A DNA stretch of 64,000 bases. Origin: Actinomadura sp. NBRC 104412. Lineage in GTDB: Bacteria > Actinomycetota > Actinomycetes > Streptosporangiales > Streptosporangiaceae. The notes under the pieces are model-generated. The model did no database searches. It worked only from the letters and a program-made list of their open reading frames with translations, and was not told the DNA's origin. Of the stretch, positions 42,047-49,169 are shown one piece after another (position 1 is the first letter of the stretch; every line of letters starts with the position of its first letter). Location: NCBI RefSeq assembly GCF_030269515.1, contig NZ_BSTM01000005.1:307445-371444 (forward strand), written 5' to 3'. The position numbers were made by a program, and so were the translations under genes.

Positions 42047-42808
42047 TCAGGGTCCCGCGACCACCACGGTGACCTCGTCGCGCTCCCGGAACGGCGCGAG
42101 GTCGTCCTCGGCGGCCCCGGAGTCGGTGATCAGCGTCCAGGGCCGGTCCAGCGGCGTCCACCAGTGGCTGTCGGCCCGGCCCAGCTTGCTCGCGTCCGCC
42201 AGGACGAACACCTCGCGGGCCTGCTCGACCATGAGCCGTTTCAAGGACGCCTGCTCCGCCGTCCCCTCGCACACCCCGCGGCCGGCCACCACCCCGTCCG
42301 CGCCCAGGAACACCGCGTCCGCCGTGATCCCGCGCAGCGCGCCCTCAGCGATCGGGCCGATCATGCCGAGGCTGACGTGCCGCACCGCGCCGCCGAGCGA
42401 GACCAGCTCCACGCCCTCGCTGTCGGCCAGCGCGTCCAGCGTGGTCAGCCCGTTGGTGACCACCGTGATCCCCGACCAGGACGCCAGCCGCTCGGCCAGC
42501 GCGCCGACCGTCGTCCCCGCGTCCAGGAGCAGCACCGCGCCCGGCCGCACCCGGCTCTCGGCGGCCTTGGCGATCGCCGCCTTCTGCGCCGGGGCGAGCC
42601 GCTCCCGCTCGTGCAGGGACTGCTCGCCCGGGGCCGCCGACAGCGCGCCGCCGTACGTGCGCACGACCGCGCCCTCGTCGCTGAGCGTCGCCAGGTCGCG
42701 CCGGATGGTGGACGGGGACACCTCGAACCGTCCGGCCAGTTCCTCCACCCGCACCGGCTGCTCCCGCAGGATGCGGGCGATCCTGGCGCGGCGTTCCTCG
42801 GCTTTCAC
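42047..42808 (-). CDS. DeoR-family transcriptional regulator
   Basis: 253-residue sugar-phosphate-responsive regulator. The N-terminal HTH is VRVEELAGRFEVSPSTIRRDLATL (about 19-42), and the DeoR sensor domain starts near 75 with VLLLDAGTTVGALAERL and includes VVTNGLTTLDAL and EQASLKRLMVEQA. Start GTG at 42808, five bases after the PdxA2-type gene, with gaggga upstream. As last gene of the operon it probably controls the D-threonate genes through the TGCG-N7-CGCA palindromes at 46037-46080. Confidence 0.92.
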   Translation of the reverse strand: MKAEERRARIARILREQPVRVEELAGRFEVSPSTIRRDLATLSDEGAVVRTYGGALSAAPGEQSLHERERLAPAQKAAIAKAAESRVRPGAVLLLDAGTTVGALAERLASWSGITVVTNGLTTLDALADSEGVELVSLGGAVRHVSLGMIGPIAEGALRGITADAVFLGADGVVAGRGVCEGTAEQASLKRLMVEQAREVFVLADASKLGRADSHWWTPLDRPWTLITDSGAAEDDLAPFRERDEVTVVVAGP

Positions 42809-42813
42809 GGGGG

Positions 42814-43824
42814 TTATTGTCCCTCTTGTCCCTCTCGGGTGGGAGCGAGATCGACGGCCTGGCGGAGCGCCTCGAGCATGCTCTCGTGGCCGGCGGTGCC
42901 GGTGCCCGCGATGTCGAACGCCGTCCCGTGGTCGACGCTGGTACGGATCACCGGCAGGCCCACGGTGATGTTCACCCCGGCCTCCAGGCCCAGCACCTTC
43001 ACCGGCCCGTGGCCCTGGTCGTGGTACATCGCCACCACCAGGTCGAAGTCGCCCCGCACCGCGCGGAAGAACACCGTGTCGGCGGGCAGCGGGCCGCGCG
43101 CGTCGATGCCGTCGGCGCGCAGCCGCTCGATCGCCGGGACGACCTTCTCCTCCTCCTCGCCCTGGCCGAACAGCCCGTTCTCCCCCGCGTGCGGGTTGAT
43201 CCCGCACACCGCGATGCGCGGCTCGGCGACGCCGGACCCGACCAGCGTGGCGTGCCCGCGCCGCACCGTCCGCTCCACCAGGCCGGAGTCGATGCGGCGG
43301 ACCGCGTCCACCAGCCCGATATGGGTGGTCACGTGGATCACCTTCAGCTCGGGCGCGCTGAGCATCATCGACACCTCCTCGGTGCCGGTCAGCTCGGCCA
43401 GCAGCTCGGTGTGCCCGGGGAAGCGGTGCCCGGCCGCGTGCAGCGCCTCCTTGTTGAGCGGCGCCGTGCAGATCGCGTCGATGCGGCGCGCCGTCGCCAG
43501 CTCCACCGCCCGCTCGACGAAGCGGTACGCCCCCTCGCCCGCGACCGCGCTCAACCGCCCGAACGGCAGGTCGTCCGGGATGCAGTCGAGGTCGACGACG
43601 TCGATCGTCCCGTGCTGGAAGGCCGCGCCCTCCGGGCCGGCCACGGCGTTCACCGTGACCCGTTCACCGACGATCTCCGCGGCCCTGCGCAGGCGCGCGG
43701 CGTCGCCGATCACCACGGGCCGGCTGATCCGGTGCGCCTCCGGGTCGGCCAGCGCCCGGACGACGACCTCCGGCCCGACGCCCGCCGCGTCCCCCATCGT
43801 GATCCCGACGATCGGGCGTTCCAT
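42814..43824 (-). CDS. pdxA2: PdxA2-type 4-phosphothreonate dehydrogenase
   Basis: 336-residue PdxA-family dehydrogenase: GITMGDAAGVGPEV at the start, metal-binding His residues in HTELLAELTG, THIGLVDAV and MYHDQGHGPVK, and the end GLPVIRTSVDHGTAFDIAG. Placed next to a four-carbon acid sugar kinase it is most likely the D-threonate 4-phosphate dehydrogenase, which oxidises and decarboxylates its substrate to dihydroxyacetone phosphate, rather than the vitamin B6 enzyme. Start at ATG 43824; a GTG 12 bases upstream is possible. It lies four bases after the kinase gene. Confidence 0.9.
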   Translation of the reverse strand: MERPIVGITMGDAAGVGPEVVVRALADPEAHRISRPVVIGDAARLRRAAEIVGERVTVNAVAGPEGAAFQHGTIDVVDLDCIPDDLPFGRLSAVAGEGAYRFVERAVELATARRIDAICTAPLNKEALHAAGHRFPGHTELLAELTGTEEVSMMLSAPELKVIHVTTHIGLVDAVRRIDSGLVERTVRRGHATLVGSGVAEPRIAVCGINPHAGENGLFGQGEEEEKVVPAIERLRADGIDARGPLPADTVFFRAVRGDFDLVVAMYHDQGHGPVKVLGLEAGVNITVGLPVIRTSVDHGTAFDIAGTGTAGHESMLEALRQAVDLAPTREGQEGQ

Positions 43825-43828
43825 GCCT

Positions 43829-44974
43829 TCACTCACTCCCCTGCTCGTTACGGACGGCGCGCAGCACGCGCGCCGGCGTCTCGGGAACGCCGAATCCGCC
43901 CGCCTTCGTGATGAACAACGTCCCCGCCCCCGGCCTGGTGCGCGCGGCCACGACACCGGGCTCCGGCTCCCCCACCGGCCACAGCTCGCCGGCGCCCATC
44001 GCCAGCAGGATGGCCCGCGCGGTCTCGCCCCCGGTGGCCAGCAGCACGCCCACCCCCTCGGCGGCGCCCACCGTCACGGCCGCCAGCGAACGGGCGGTGG
44101 CCAGGGCCCTGTCACGGTCGACCGGCGCGTCGGGGTCGACGGACAGGACGACGTCGGCGCCCGCGCCGAAGGCCGCCCTGACGGCCTCGACCGCCCTGGC
44201 GGGATCGGTCTCGCCGGGGGCCAGGTTCACCGCCGTCCAGCCGTCCGCGATCAGCTTCGCGCGTTGTGCGCGGGCCGTCTCCGAGTAGCTGCCGACCACG
44301 ACGAGCGCGGGCCCGTCCGGGGGCGGGATCCTGGGCGGACGCGCCGGCCCCAGCGTGCGGGCCAGCGCCGCCGTGACACCGCCGGATCCGGCCAGCAGCA
44401 TCCCGTCGCCGAGCGCCTCGCAGACCGCCGTCAGGTCGTCGTCGGTCTCGCCGTCGCACACCACGGCGTCCACGCCGTCCCGGGCGGCTTGCGCGAAACG
44501 CGCATCCAGTGCGCCGCCGCGGACCGCGTCCAGCCCGATCCGCTCGGCCCGCAGGCCGGCCTCCGCGAGCAGCGCGGCCACGTCACCGCCGTGCCGGCGC
44601 TCGGGAAGGGGCTCGCCGCCGACCCGCACGATGCCGCCGACGACCGTCCGTCCCGTCGCGGGGAACGCCGGGGCGACCACGGCGAGGACGCCCTCGCCCG
44701 CGGCCGCCGCTATCTCGGCGCCGACGTTCCCCCGCAGCGTGGAGTCGATCTTCTTGACGATCCGCGCGCCGTCCTCGCGCCCGCGCTTCACCGCGTGCGC
44801 GACCCGCGCCACCGCGACGTGCTCGGGCGCGTACCGGCTGTCGGTGTCGGCGGCCACGACCCGCGCGTCCGGCCAGGTCTCGCCGAGCGCCACGGCGGTG
44901 CTCATCCGCGCCGCGAACGGCACCGCGGCGTCGGCCGCCCCGCTCAGATCGTCCGCGACGATCAGGATCTCCAT
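43829..44974 (-). CDS. dtnK: Four-carbon acid sugar kinase (DtnK-like, DUF1537)
   Basis: 381-residue sugar acid kinase. The N-terminal domain has VADDLSGAADAAVPF and KKIDSTLRGN near residue 76, both diagnostic. The nucleotide-binding C-terminal domain has VVVGSYSETARAQ near 225 and LATGGETARAIL near 310. It phosphorylates D-threonate or a related four-carbon acid; the next gene would then yield dihydroxyacetone phosphate. The start is ATG 44974 or the GTG just before it, which forms a GTGA overlap with the permease stop. Confidence 0.9.
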   Translation of the reverse strand: MEILIVADDLSGAADAAVPFAARMSTAVALGETWPDARVVAADTDSRYAPEHVAVARVAHAVKRGREDGARIVKKIDSTLRGNVGAEIAAAAGEGVLAVVAPAFPATGRTVVGGIVRVGGEPLPERRHGGDVAALLAEAGLRAERIGLDAVRGGALDARFAQAARDGVDAVVCDGETDDDLTAVCEALGDGMLLAGSGGVTAALARTLGPARPPRIPPPDGPALVVVGSYSETARAQRAKLIADGWTAVNLAPGETDPARAVEAVRAAFGAGADVVLSVDPDAPVDRDRALATARSLAAVTVGAAEGVGVLLATGGETARAILLAMGAGELWPVGEPEPGVVAARTRPGAGTLFITKAGGFGVPETPARVLRAVRNEQGSE

Positions 44975-45969
44975 CACGCGGTCGTCTCCGCCGCCTCGCG
45001 CGCGGCCGCGTCGTCGTCATCGCCCTGGACGCGATGCGCCCACCAGGCCGTCACGATCGGGACGAGGATCGCCGTCACCACGACCGACGCCGCCACCAGC
45101 ACGGTCGCGTGCGCCGCGGCGGCCTTGTAGGCCGGGTTCGCGCTGGCCACGATGGCGGGCACCGCGGCCGCGTTGCCGGCCGTGGACGCCGCCGCCAGCC
45201 CGGCCACGCCGTTGCCGCCGGTGAGCCTGTCCGCCGCGAACAGCAGCGTGCCGCTGAACAGGACCACCGCGACACCCAGGCCCAGGCCCAGCAGCCCGGC
45301 CGTCCAGACGCTGGTGAGGTCGATGCCAGCGCCGAGCGCGAAGGCGAAGAACGGGATCAGGATCGGCGTCGCCCCGCCCAGCCACCTGCGCAGGTCATGG
45401 TCCAGGTTGCCGAGGATCGCGCCGATCAGCAGCGGAAGCAGCGCGCCGACCATCGTCTGCCAGGGGAACGCCGACAGCCCGGCCACGCCCAGCGTCACCA
45501 TGGTGAGGAACGGCCCGGACTCGATCGTCATGATGGAGTAGGCGGCCACGTCCTTGGGCTTGCCGAACTGCCCCATCAGGGCCATGTACAGCCCGCCGTT
45601 GGTGTCGTTGATCGCCGCCACCACGGCCAGCGTGGACAGCCCGGCGAACATCCCGCCGCTCACCGGCAGCTCGCCCAGGAAGTGCCCCAGGACGACGCCG
45701 ACGATGATCGAGGCGGCCACCTTGGCGGCGAACAGCGCCCCGCCCTTCTTGACGATGTAGGGCGTGGCCCGCACGTCGATGCTCGCGCCCATGCACACGT
45801 AGAACACGGCGAGGATCGTCAGCGCCCCGCTGAACAGCGCGCCGGTGAACGACCCGAAGTAGTCGCCGGCCGAGGGGAAGAGCGTATGGATCACCGCTCC
45901 CAGCAGCAGCGGAATGATCATCATGCCGCCGGGGATCCGCTCCACGCTCTTCTTGATCGGGATCTGCAT
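44974..45969 (-). CDS. KdgT-type sugar-acid permease
   Basis: 331-residue membrane transporter of the 2-keto-3-deoxygluconate permease family: [30 protein letters not shown] at the start, about ten hydrophobic segments, [17 protein letters not shown] near 130 and [17 protein letters not shown] near 265. Family members import sugar acids by proton symport. With the kinase and PdxA2-type genes directly downstream the likely cargo is D-threonate. ATG at 45969 is chosen because the conserved MQIPIKKS begins there. First gene of the operon, with two palindromes upstream. Confidence 0.9.
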   Translation of the reverse strand: MQIPIKKSVERIPGGMMIIPLLLGAVIHTLFPSAGDYFGSFTGALFSGALTILAVFYVCMGASIDVRATPYIVKKGGALFAAKVAASIIVGVVLGHFLGELPVSGGMFAGLSTLAVVAAINDTNGGLYMALMGQFGKPKDVAAYSIMTIESGPFLTMVTLGVAGLSAFPWQTMVGALLPLLIGAILGNLDHDLRRWLGGATPILIPFFAFALGAGIDLTSVWTAGLLGLGLGVAVVLFSGTLLFAADRLTGGNGVAGLAAASTAGNAAAVPAIVASANPAYKAAAAHATVLVAASVVVTAILVPIVTAWWAHRVQGDDDDAAAREAAETTA

Positions 45970-46036
45970 CGCACACTCCGTACCCATGGCCCCATCGCTG
46001 GGACCCGCTCGTTCCCCCGAAGTACGGTCATGTTAC

Positions 46037-46051
46037 TGCGCGTTTCGCGCA
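46037..46051. promoter_or_regulatory. Candidate DeoR operator, copy 1
   Basis: TGCGCGTTTCGCGCA, an inverted repeat with six-base arms and a three-base centre, 68 bases before the permease ATG. Confidence 0.5.
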
Positions 46052-46065
46052 AATCAACACTTTCA

Positions 46066-46080
46066 TGCGCAGAATACGCA
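46066..46080. promoter_or_regulatory. Candidate DeoR operator, copy 2
   Basis: TGCGCAGAATACGCA shares the TGCG-N7-CGCA frame with copy 1 and lies 29 bases from it centre to centre, roughly three turns of the helix, which would place both sites on the same face. Confidence 0.5.
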
Positions 46081-46089
46081 AGCAGCATC

Positions 46090-46111
46090 CCAACCAATCG
46101 CTTGGTACGCT
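46090..46111 (+). promoter_or_regulatory. Operator site 6 with -10 element
   Basis: CCAACC-aatc-GCTTGG (46090-46105), 11 of 12 arm positions, immediately followed by TACGCT (46106-46111), a likely -10 element six bases before the ATG at 46118. There is no ribosome binding site, so the message is probably leaderless. Confidence 0.72.
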
Positions 46112-46117
46112 CCGCCC

Positions 46118-46900
46118 ATGAACCTGCAGGGCAAGACCGCGGTCATCACCGGCGCCGGTCCCGGGCTCGGCCGCACGCTCGCCGTCCTCCTGGCCCGCGA
46201 GGGCGCCGACCTCGTCCTGGCCGCCCGTACCGAGCAGACCCTCGCCGCCATCGCCGGCGAGGTGGAGGCGTGCGGGCGCACCGCGCTCGCCGTCCCCACC
46301 GACGTCAGCGAGCCCGCCCAGGTACGCCGCCTGGCCGACGCGGTCGCGGCGCGCTTCCCCCGGGTGGACGTCCTGGTCAACGCCGCCTTCCCCGGCTCCC
46401 ATCGCAAGAACGTCCTGGACATGGACGAGGCGTACCTGGAACGGTGGCGCGCGTCCGTCGAGATCGCCGCGTACGGCACCCTCCTGGCCTGCCGCTACCT
46501 CGCGCCGCTCATGACCGCCGGAGGCTCGATCGTCAACATCACCTCGATGTCCAGCCGCACCGGCTACGCGGGCCGCAGCGACTACGCCGCCGGGAAGGCG
46601 GCCGTCCACCTGCTCTCACACTGCCTGGCCGACGAGCTGGGACCGTCCGGCATCCGCGTCAACTGCGTCGCCCCCGGCTGGATCGCCAGCGACGTGCTGG
46701 AGGACTGGATGCGCACCCGAGCCGCCGCCGAAGGCGTCGCCTACGAGGACATCCTCGCCCGCGACACCGACGCCATGGCCCTGCGCCGCATCCCCACCGA
46801 AGAGGACATCGCCCAGGCCGTCCTGTACCTGGCCTCGGACCGGTCGCGTTCCACCACAGGCGCCACCATCGACGTCAACGGCGGCCAGCTCTTCACGTGA
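46118..46900 (+). CDS. Short-chain dehydrogenase (SDR)
   Basis: 260-residue SDR. The cofactor motif TGAGPGLG is near residue 11, VLVNAAF stands where NNAG is usual, the active-site Ser is in VNITSMSSRTGYAG with YAAGK near 150, and the C-terminal loop CVAPGWIASDVLEDWM follows. The Y-x-x-x-K pair is intact. It stands alone, with operator site 6 and a -10 element immediately upstream, so it should belong to the island regulon despite sitting beside the D-threonate genes. Confidence 0.92.
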   Translation: MNLQGKTAVITGAGPGLGRTLAVLLAREGADLVLAARTEQTLAAIAGEVEACGRTALAVPTDVSEPAQVRRLADAVAARFPRVDVLVNAAFPGSHRKNVLDMDEAYLERWRASVEIAAYGTLLACRYLAPLMTAGGSIVNITSMSSRTGYAGRSDYAAGKAAVHLLSHCLADELGPSGIRVNCVAPGWIASDVLEDWMRTRAAAEGVAYEDILARDTDAMALRRIPTEEDIAQAVLYLASDRSRSTTGATIDVNGGQLFT

Positions 46901-47037
46901 GCCGCCGGGCTCCGCCGCGAGGGCGAAGGCGAGGGGCGAAGGCGGACCAGTGCAAATCCACGGTCTACTTACGGCATATCCGTTTACTTTCGGCTCCTTG
47001 GTCAACAAGTCTCACGACCGGCCAGGAGGGCGATCTG

Positions 47038-47427
47038 TTGATCGAGGAAGATGGACACGCCGGTCGACCACAGTGCGCGCTCAGCATGGAGGCCGACCCC
47101 AGATCCGTCCCCACCGCGCGGCAGGTACTGCGGGCGGCGCTCGAAGGGTGGGGTGTTCCCCAGCTCGAGGAGGACGCGACCCTGGTCACCTCCGAGCTGG
47201 TGGACAACGCGGTGCGGCATTCCCGCACCCTCACGTTCGTGGTGAAGCCCCGGTCCGAGGGTCATGTCGAGCTGGAGGTGTGGGACGACAACCCCGAGCC
47301 CCCGGAGGAGCAGGACTCCGGCCCCGAATCCATCGGCGGGCGCGGCCTGATGATCGTCGGCGCGCTGGCGTCCGACTGGGGTTGGCGCCCCACCAACAAC
47401 GGCAAGGTCGTCTGGGCCGTCGTCTGA
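47038..47427 (+). CDS. Anti-sigma-type ATP-binding protein (HATPase)
   Basis: 129-residue RsbW-like histidine-kinase-type ATPase: RQVLRAALEGWGVP, LVTSELVDNAVRHS (N box) near residue 65, LEVWDDNPEPP (G1 box) and GGRGLMIVGALASDWGW near 105. Such proteins bind sigma factors or their antagonists in actinomycetes. The start is TTG at 47038, eight bases after ggagg; no ATG or GTG is as well placed. It is a single gene. The 137 bases before it include a more AT-rich segment (46960-47000) that may hold its promoter. Confidence 0.88.
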   Translation: MIEEDGHAGRPQCALSMEADPRSVPTARQVLRAALEGWGVPQLEEDATLVTSELVDNAVRHSRTLTFVVKPRSEGHVELEVWDDNPEPPEEQDSGPESIGGRGLMIVGALASDWGWRPTNNGKVVWAVV

Positions 47428-47479
47428 CCAGGCGGCGCGGCCCCTTCAGGTCACCCGAGTCCTACTGGTCGCCCGAGTC

Positions 47480-48121
47480 CTACGCCCAGGGGGCAGGGGC
47501 CGGGGGCTTGGGTGAGACGAACATGGCGGTGGCTTCCACCGTGGTCTTGGAGTCGGGAGTCCGGATCCAGCCGTCGGCCCAGGTCTTGCGGCCTTCCGTG
47601 CGGGTCACCCTGCCCTCCACGGTCAGGGGGACGTCCCAGGGGGTCGGGCGCCGGTAGCGCAGGTCGAGCGTGGCGGTCATCCCCGGGGTGCCGTTGACGG
47701 CCGCCGCCATGCCCAGAAGGTGGTCGAGGATCATGGCGGAGACGCCTCCGTGGACGTAGGACGGCGGGCCCTCGTACACGGCGCTCAGCGTGACCGTGGA
47801 GCGGACGGTGCCGTCCGGGTCGGCGGTGAACTCGACCGGCGGCGCGATCGGGTTGAGCGCTCCGGTCACCGGGCTGGCCGGCTGGTACGGCATGCCGTCC
47901 GGTCCGAGCACCGCGTCCGGCAGTCCGGGCCTGCGCGACGCGGACAGCCGCGCGGTGAGGGCTTCCAGCTCGGCCGAGACCGCCGCGAGCTCGGCAGGGG
48001 GAGCGTCGGTGAAAAGGACCGCCTCGGTCAGCTCGCGTACGCGGTCGGCCAGCGCGGAGAGGGCCGCCACCTGCGCGTCGCCCGTTCCAGCGAGAACCGC
48101 GCCGGTGTCCTGTTCGGCCAT
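47480..48121 (-). CDS. PaaI-type hotdog thioesterase
   Basis: 213 residues. The C-terminal hotdog domain (about 105-210) has PPSYVHGGVSAMILDHLLGMAAAVN with the catalytic-loop HGG, and TATLDLRYRRPTPWDVPL. The N-terminal 95 residues form an Ala/Leu-rich helical extension, probably a coiled coil or regulatory region. It hydrolyses acyl-CoA thioesters; the cargo is unknown. ATG at 48121 follows gggaggtggc. It is convergent with the anti-sigma-type gene. No island operator is nearby. Confidence 0.9.
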   Translation of the reverse strand: MAEQDTGAVLAGTGDAQVAALSALADRVRELTEAVLFTDAPPAELAAVSAELEALTARLSASRRPGLPDAVLGPDGMPYQPASPVTGALNPIAPPVEFTADPDGTVRSTVTLSAVYEGPPSYVHGGVSAMILDHLLGMAAAVNGTPGMTATLDLRYRRPTPWDVPLTVEGRVTRTEGRKTWADGWIRTPDSKTTVEATAMFVSPKPPAPAPWA

Positions 48122-48190
48122 GCCACCTCCCGTTGATCGGCCGAACTGGATTCTAGATCGGGCGGGCACGTACCGGATCCGGCGGGGGCG

Positions 48191-49111
48191 TCAGGTCCAG
48201 ACGACGGTCTCCAGATCCCCCAGGTCGGTGATCGCCACACGGTCTTCATCGGCCAGGGCACGCACGACCCGCGCGGCCTCGTCCAAGCCGGCCCAGCGGC
48301 CGTACGAGCAGCGCGCGCCCGTGTCGGGGGTCTCCAGCCAGAAGCGCGGGCCGTCGTCCCACATGCCCTGGACCACCCCGCCCGACCGGCCCTGGCAGGT
48401 GACGAAGTTGTCGTTGGACGGGACGAGTTCGTACAGCAGCCCCCGGAACGCCTCGAACGACATCGGTACGGGGTCGTCCTCCTGACGCCCGCGCGTGTAG
48501 TCGCAGTAGGTGACCTGGAGCGGGCCGTCCGAGGCGGGCACGTCGGGCGAGGCGGCCAGGTGGGCGTAACGGCGGCGCCGCCAGGTCAGGGGAAGGTGGA
48601 TGCGGGAGGTGGCCGCGCCGTCCCACTCGGCGGTCAGGCCGCGCGCGCGGAGGGCGTCCATCACGCGGGCGCCGATCTCGGCGGGGTCGCCGTCGGGGCT
48701 GAACGCGCCGTAGGAGAGGAACAGCCCCTCGCCCCGCGCGGCGGCGTCCACGTCCTGGCGGTGGCAGAAGACGTACCCGCGGGCGTGCGGGACCGCCAGC
48801 CCGGCGATCTCGTTCATGCCGCAGGACTGGCAGCAGGTGAAGTCGGCGCGCGCCACGACACCGTCCAGGTCGAGGTCGCGGAAGGCGGCGAGGAGCCGCT
48901 CGGAGTCGAGCAGGTCGCCGTTCCAGCCGCGCTGCTCCTCCCGGTACGCGGCGAACGCGGCCCGTGCCGCCGCGTCGACGGCGTCCCGGTCCACCTCGCC
49001 TTCCAGCAGTTCGAGGGCGTCGGCGACGATGGTCTCGAAGTCGTCCTCGCCGCGTGCCAGCGCGACCAGGACATGCTCGCGGAGCAGGCTGTTCATCGAT
49101 CCGTCGACCAT
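48191..49111 (-). CDS. DUF6891-like protein
   Basis: 306-residue protein with no catalytic assignment. A Cys-rich segment FTCCQSCGMNEIAG near residue 91 could bind metal, followed by GYVFCHRQDVDAAARGEGLFLSYGAF. This combination is what I associate with DUF6891. The C-terminal half (about 200-306) includes YCDYTRGRQED and a small beta-rich domain. Starts at 49111 and 49096 are both possible. It is 58 bases from the STAND ATPase gene on the same strand. Confidence 0.7.
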   Translation of the reverse strand: MVDGSMNSLLREHVLVALARGEDDFETIVADALELLEGEVDRDAVDAAARAAFAAYREEQRGWNGDLLDSERLLAAFRDLDLDGVVARADFTCCQSCGMNEIAGLAVPHARGYVFCHRQDVDAAARGEGLFLSYGAFSPDGDPAEIGARVMDALRARGLTAEWDGAATSRIHLPLTWRRRRYAHLAASPDVPASDGPLQVTYCDYTRGRQEDDPVPMSFEAFRGLLYELVPSNDNFVTCQGRSGGVVQGMWDDGPRFWLETPDTGARCSYGRWAGLDEAARVVRALADEDRVAITDLGDLETVVWT

Positions 49112-49169
49112 GCCCGCAGTATCGCGGCCCGGTAGGCGAATCGCGAAACGGTTCCGTCGAAGACGGTGG

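Noticed and set aside
42814..43824. Vitamin B6 biosynthesis pdxA
   Set aside because: Actinomycetes usually make pyridoxal phosphate by PdxS/PdxT, and the gene is coupled to a four-carbon acid sugar kinase and a sugar-acid permease, which fits the catabolic PdxA2 role.
42164..45130. Long plus-strand open frame opposite the D-threonate operon
   Set aside because: It is the mirror of four well-supported genes on the minus strand, with no recognisable domain.
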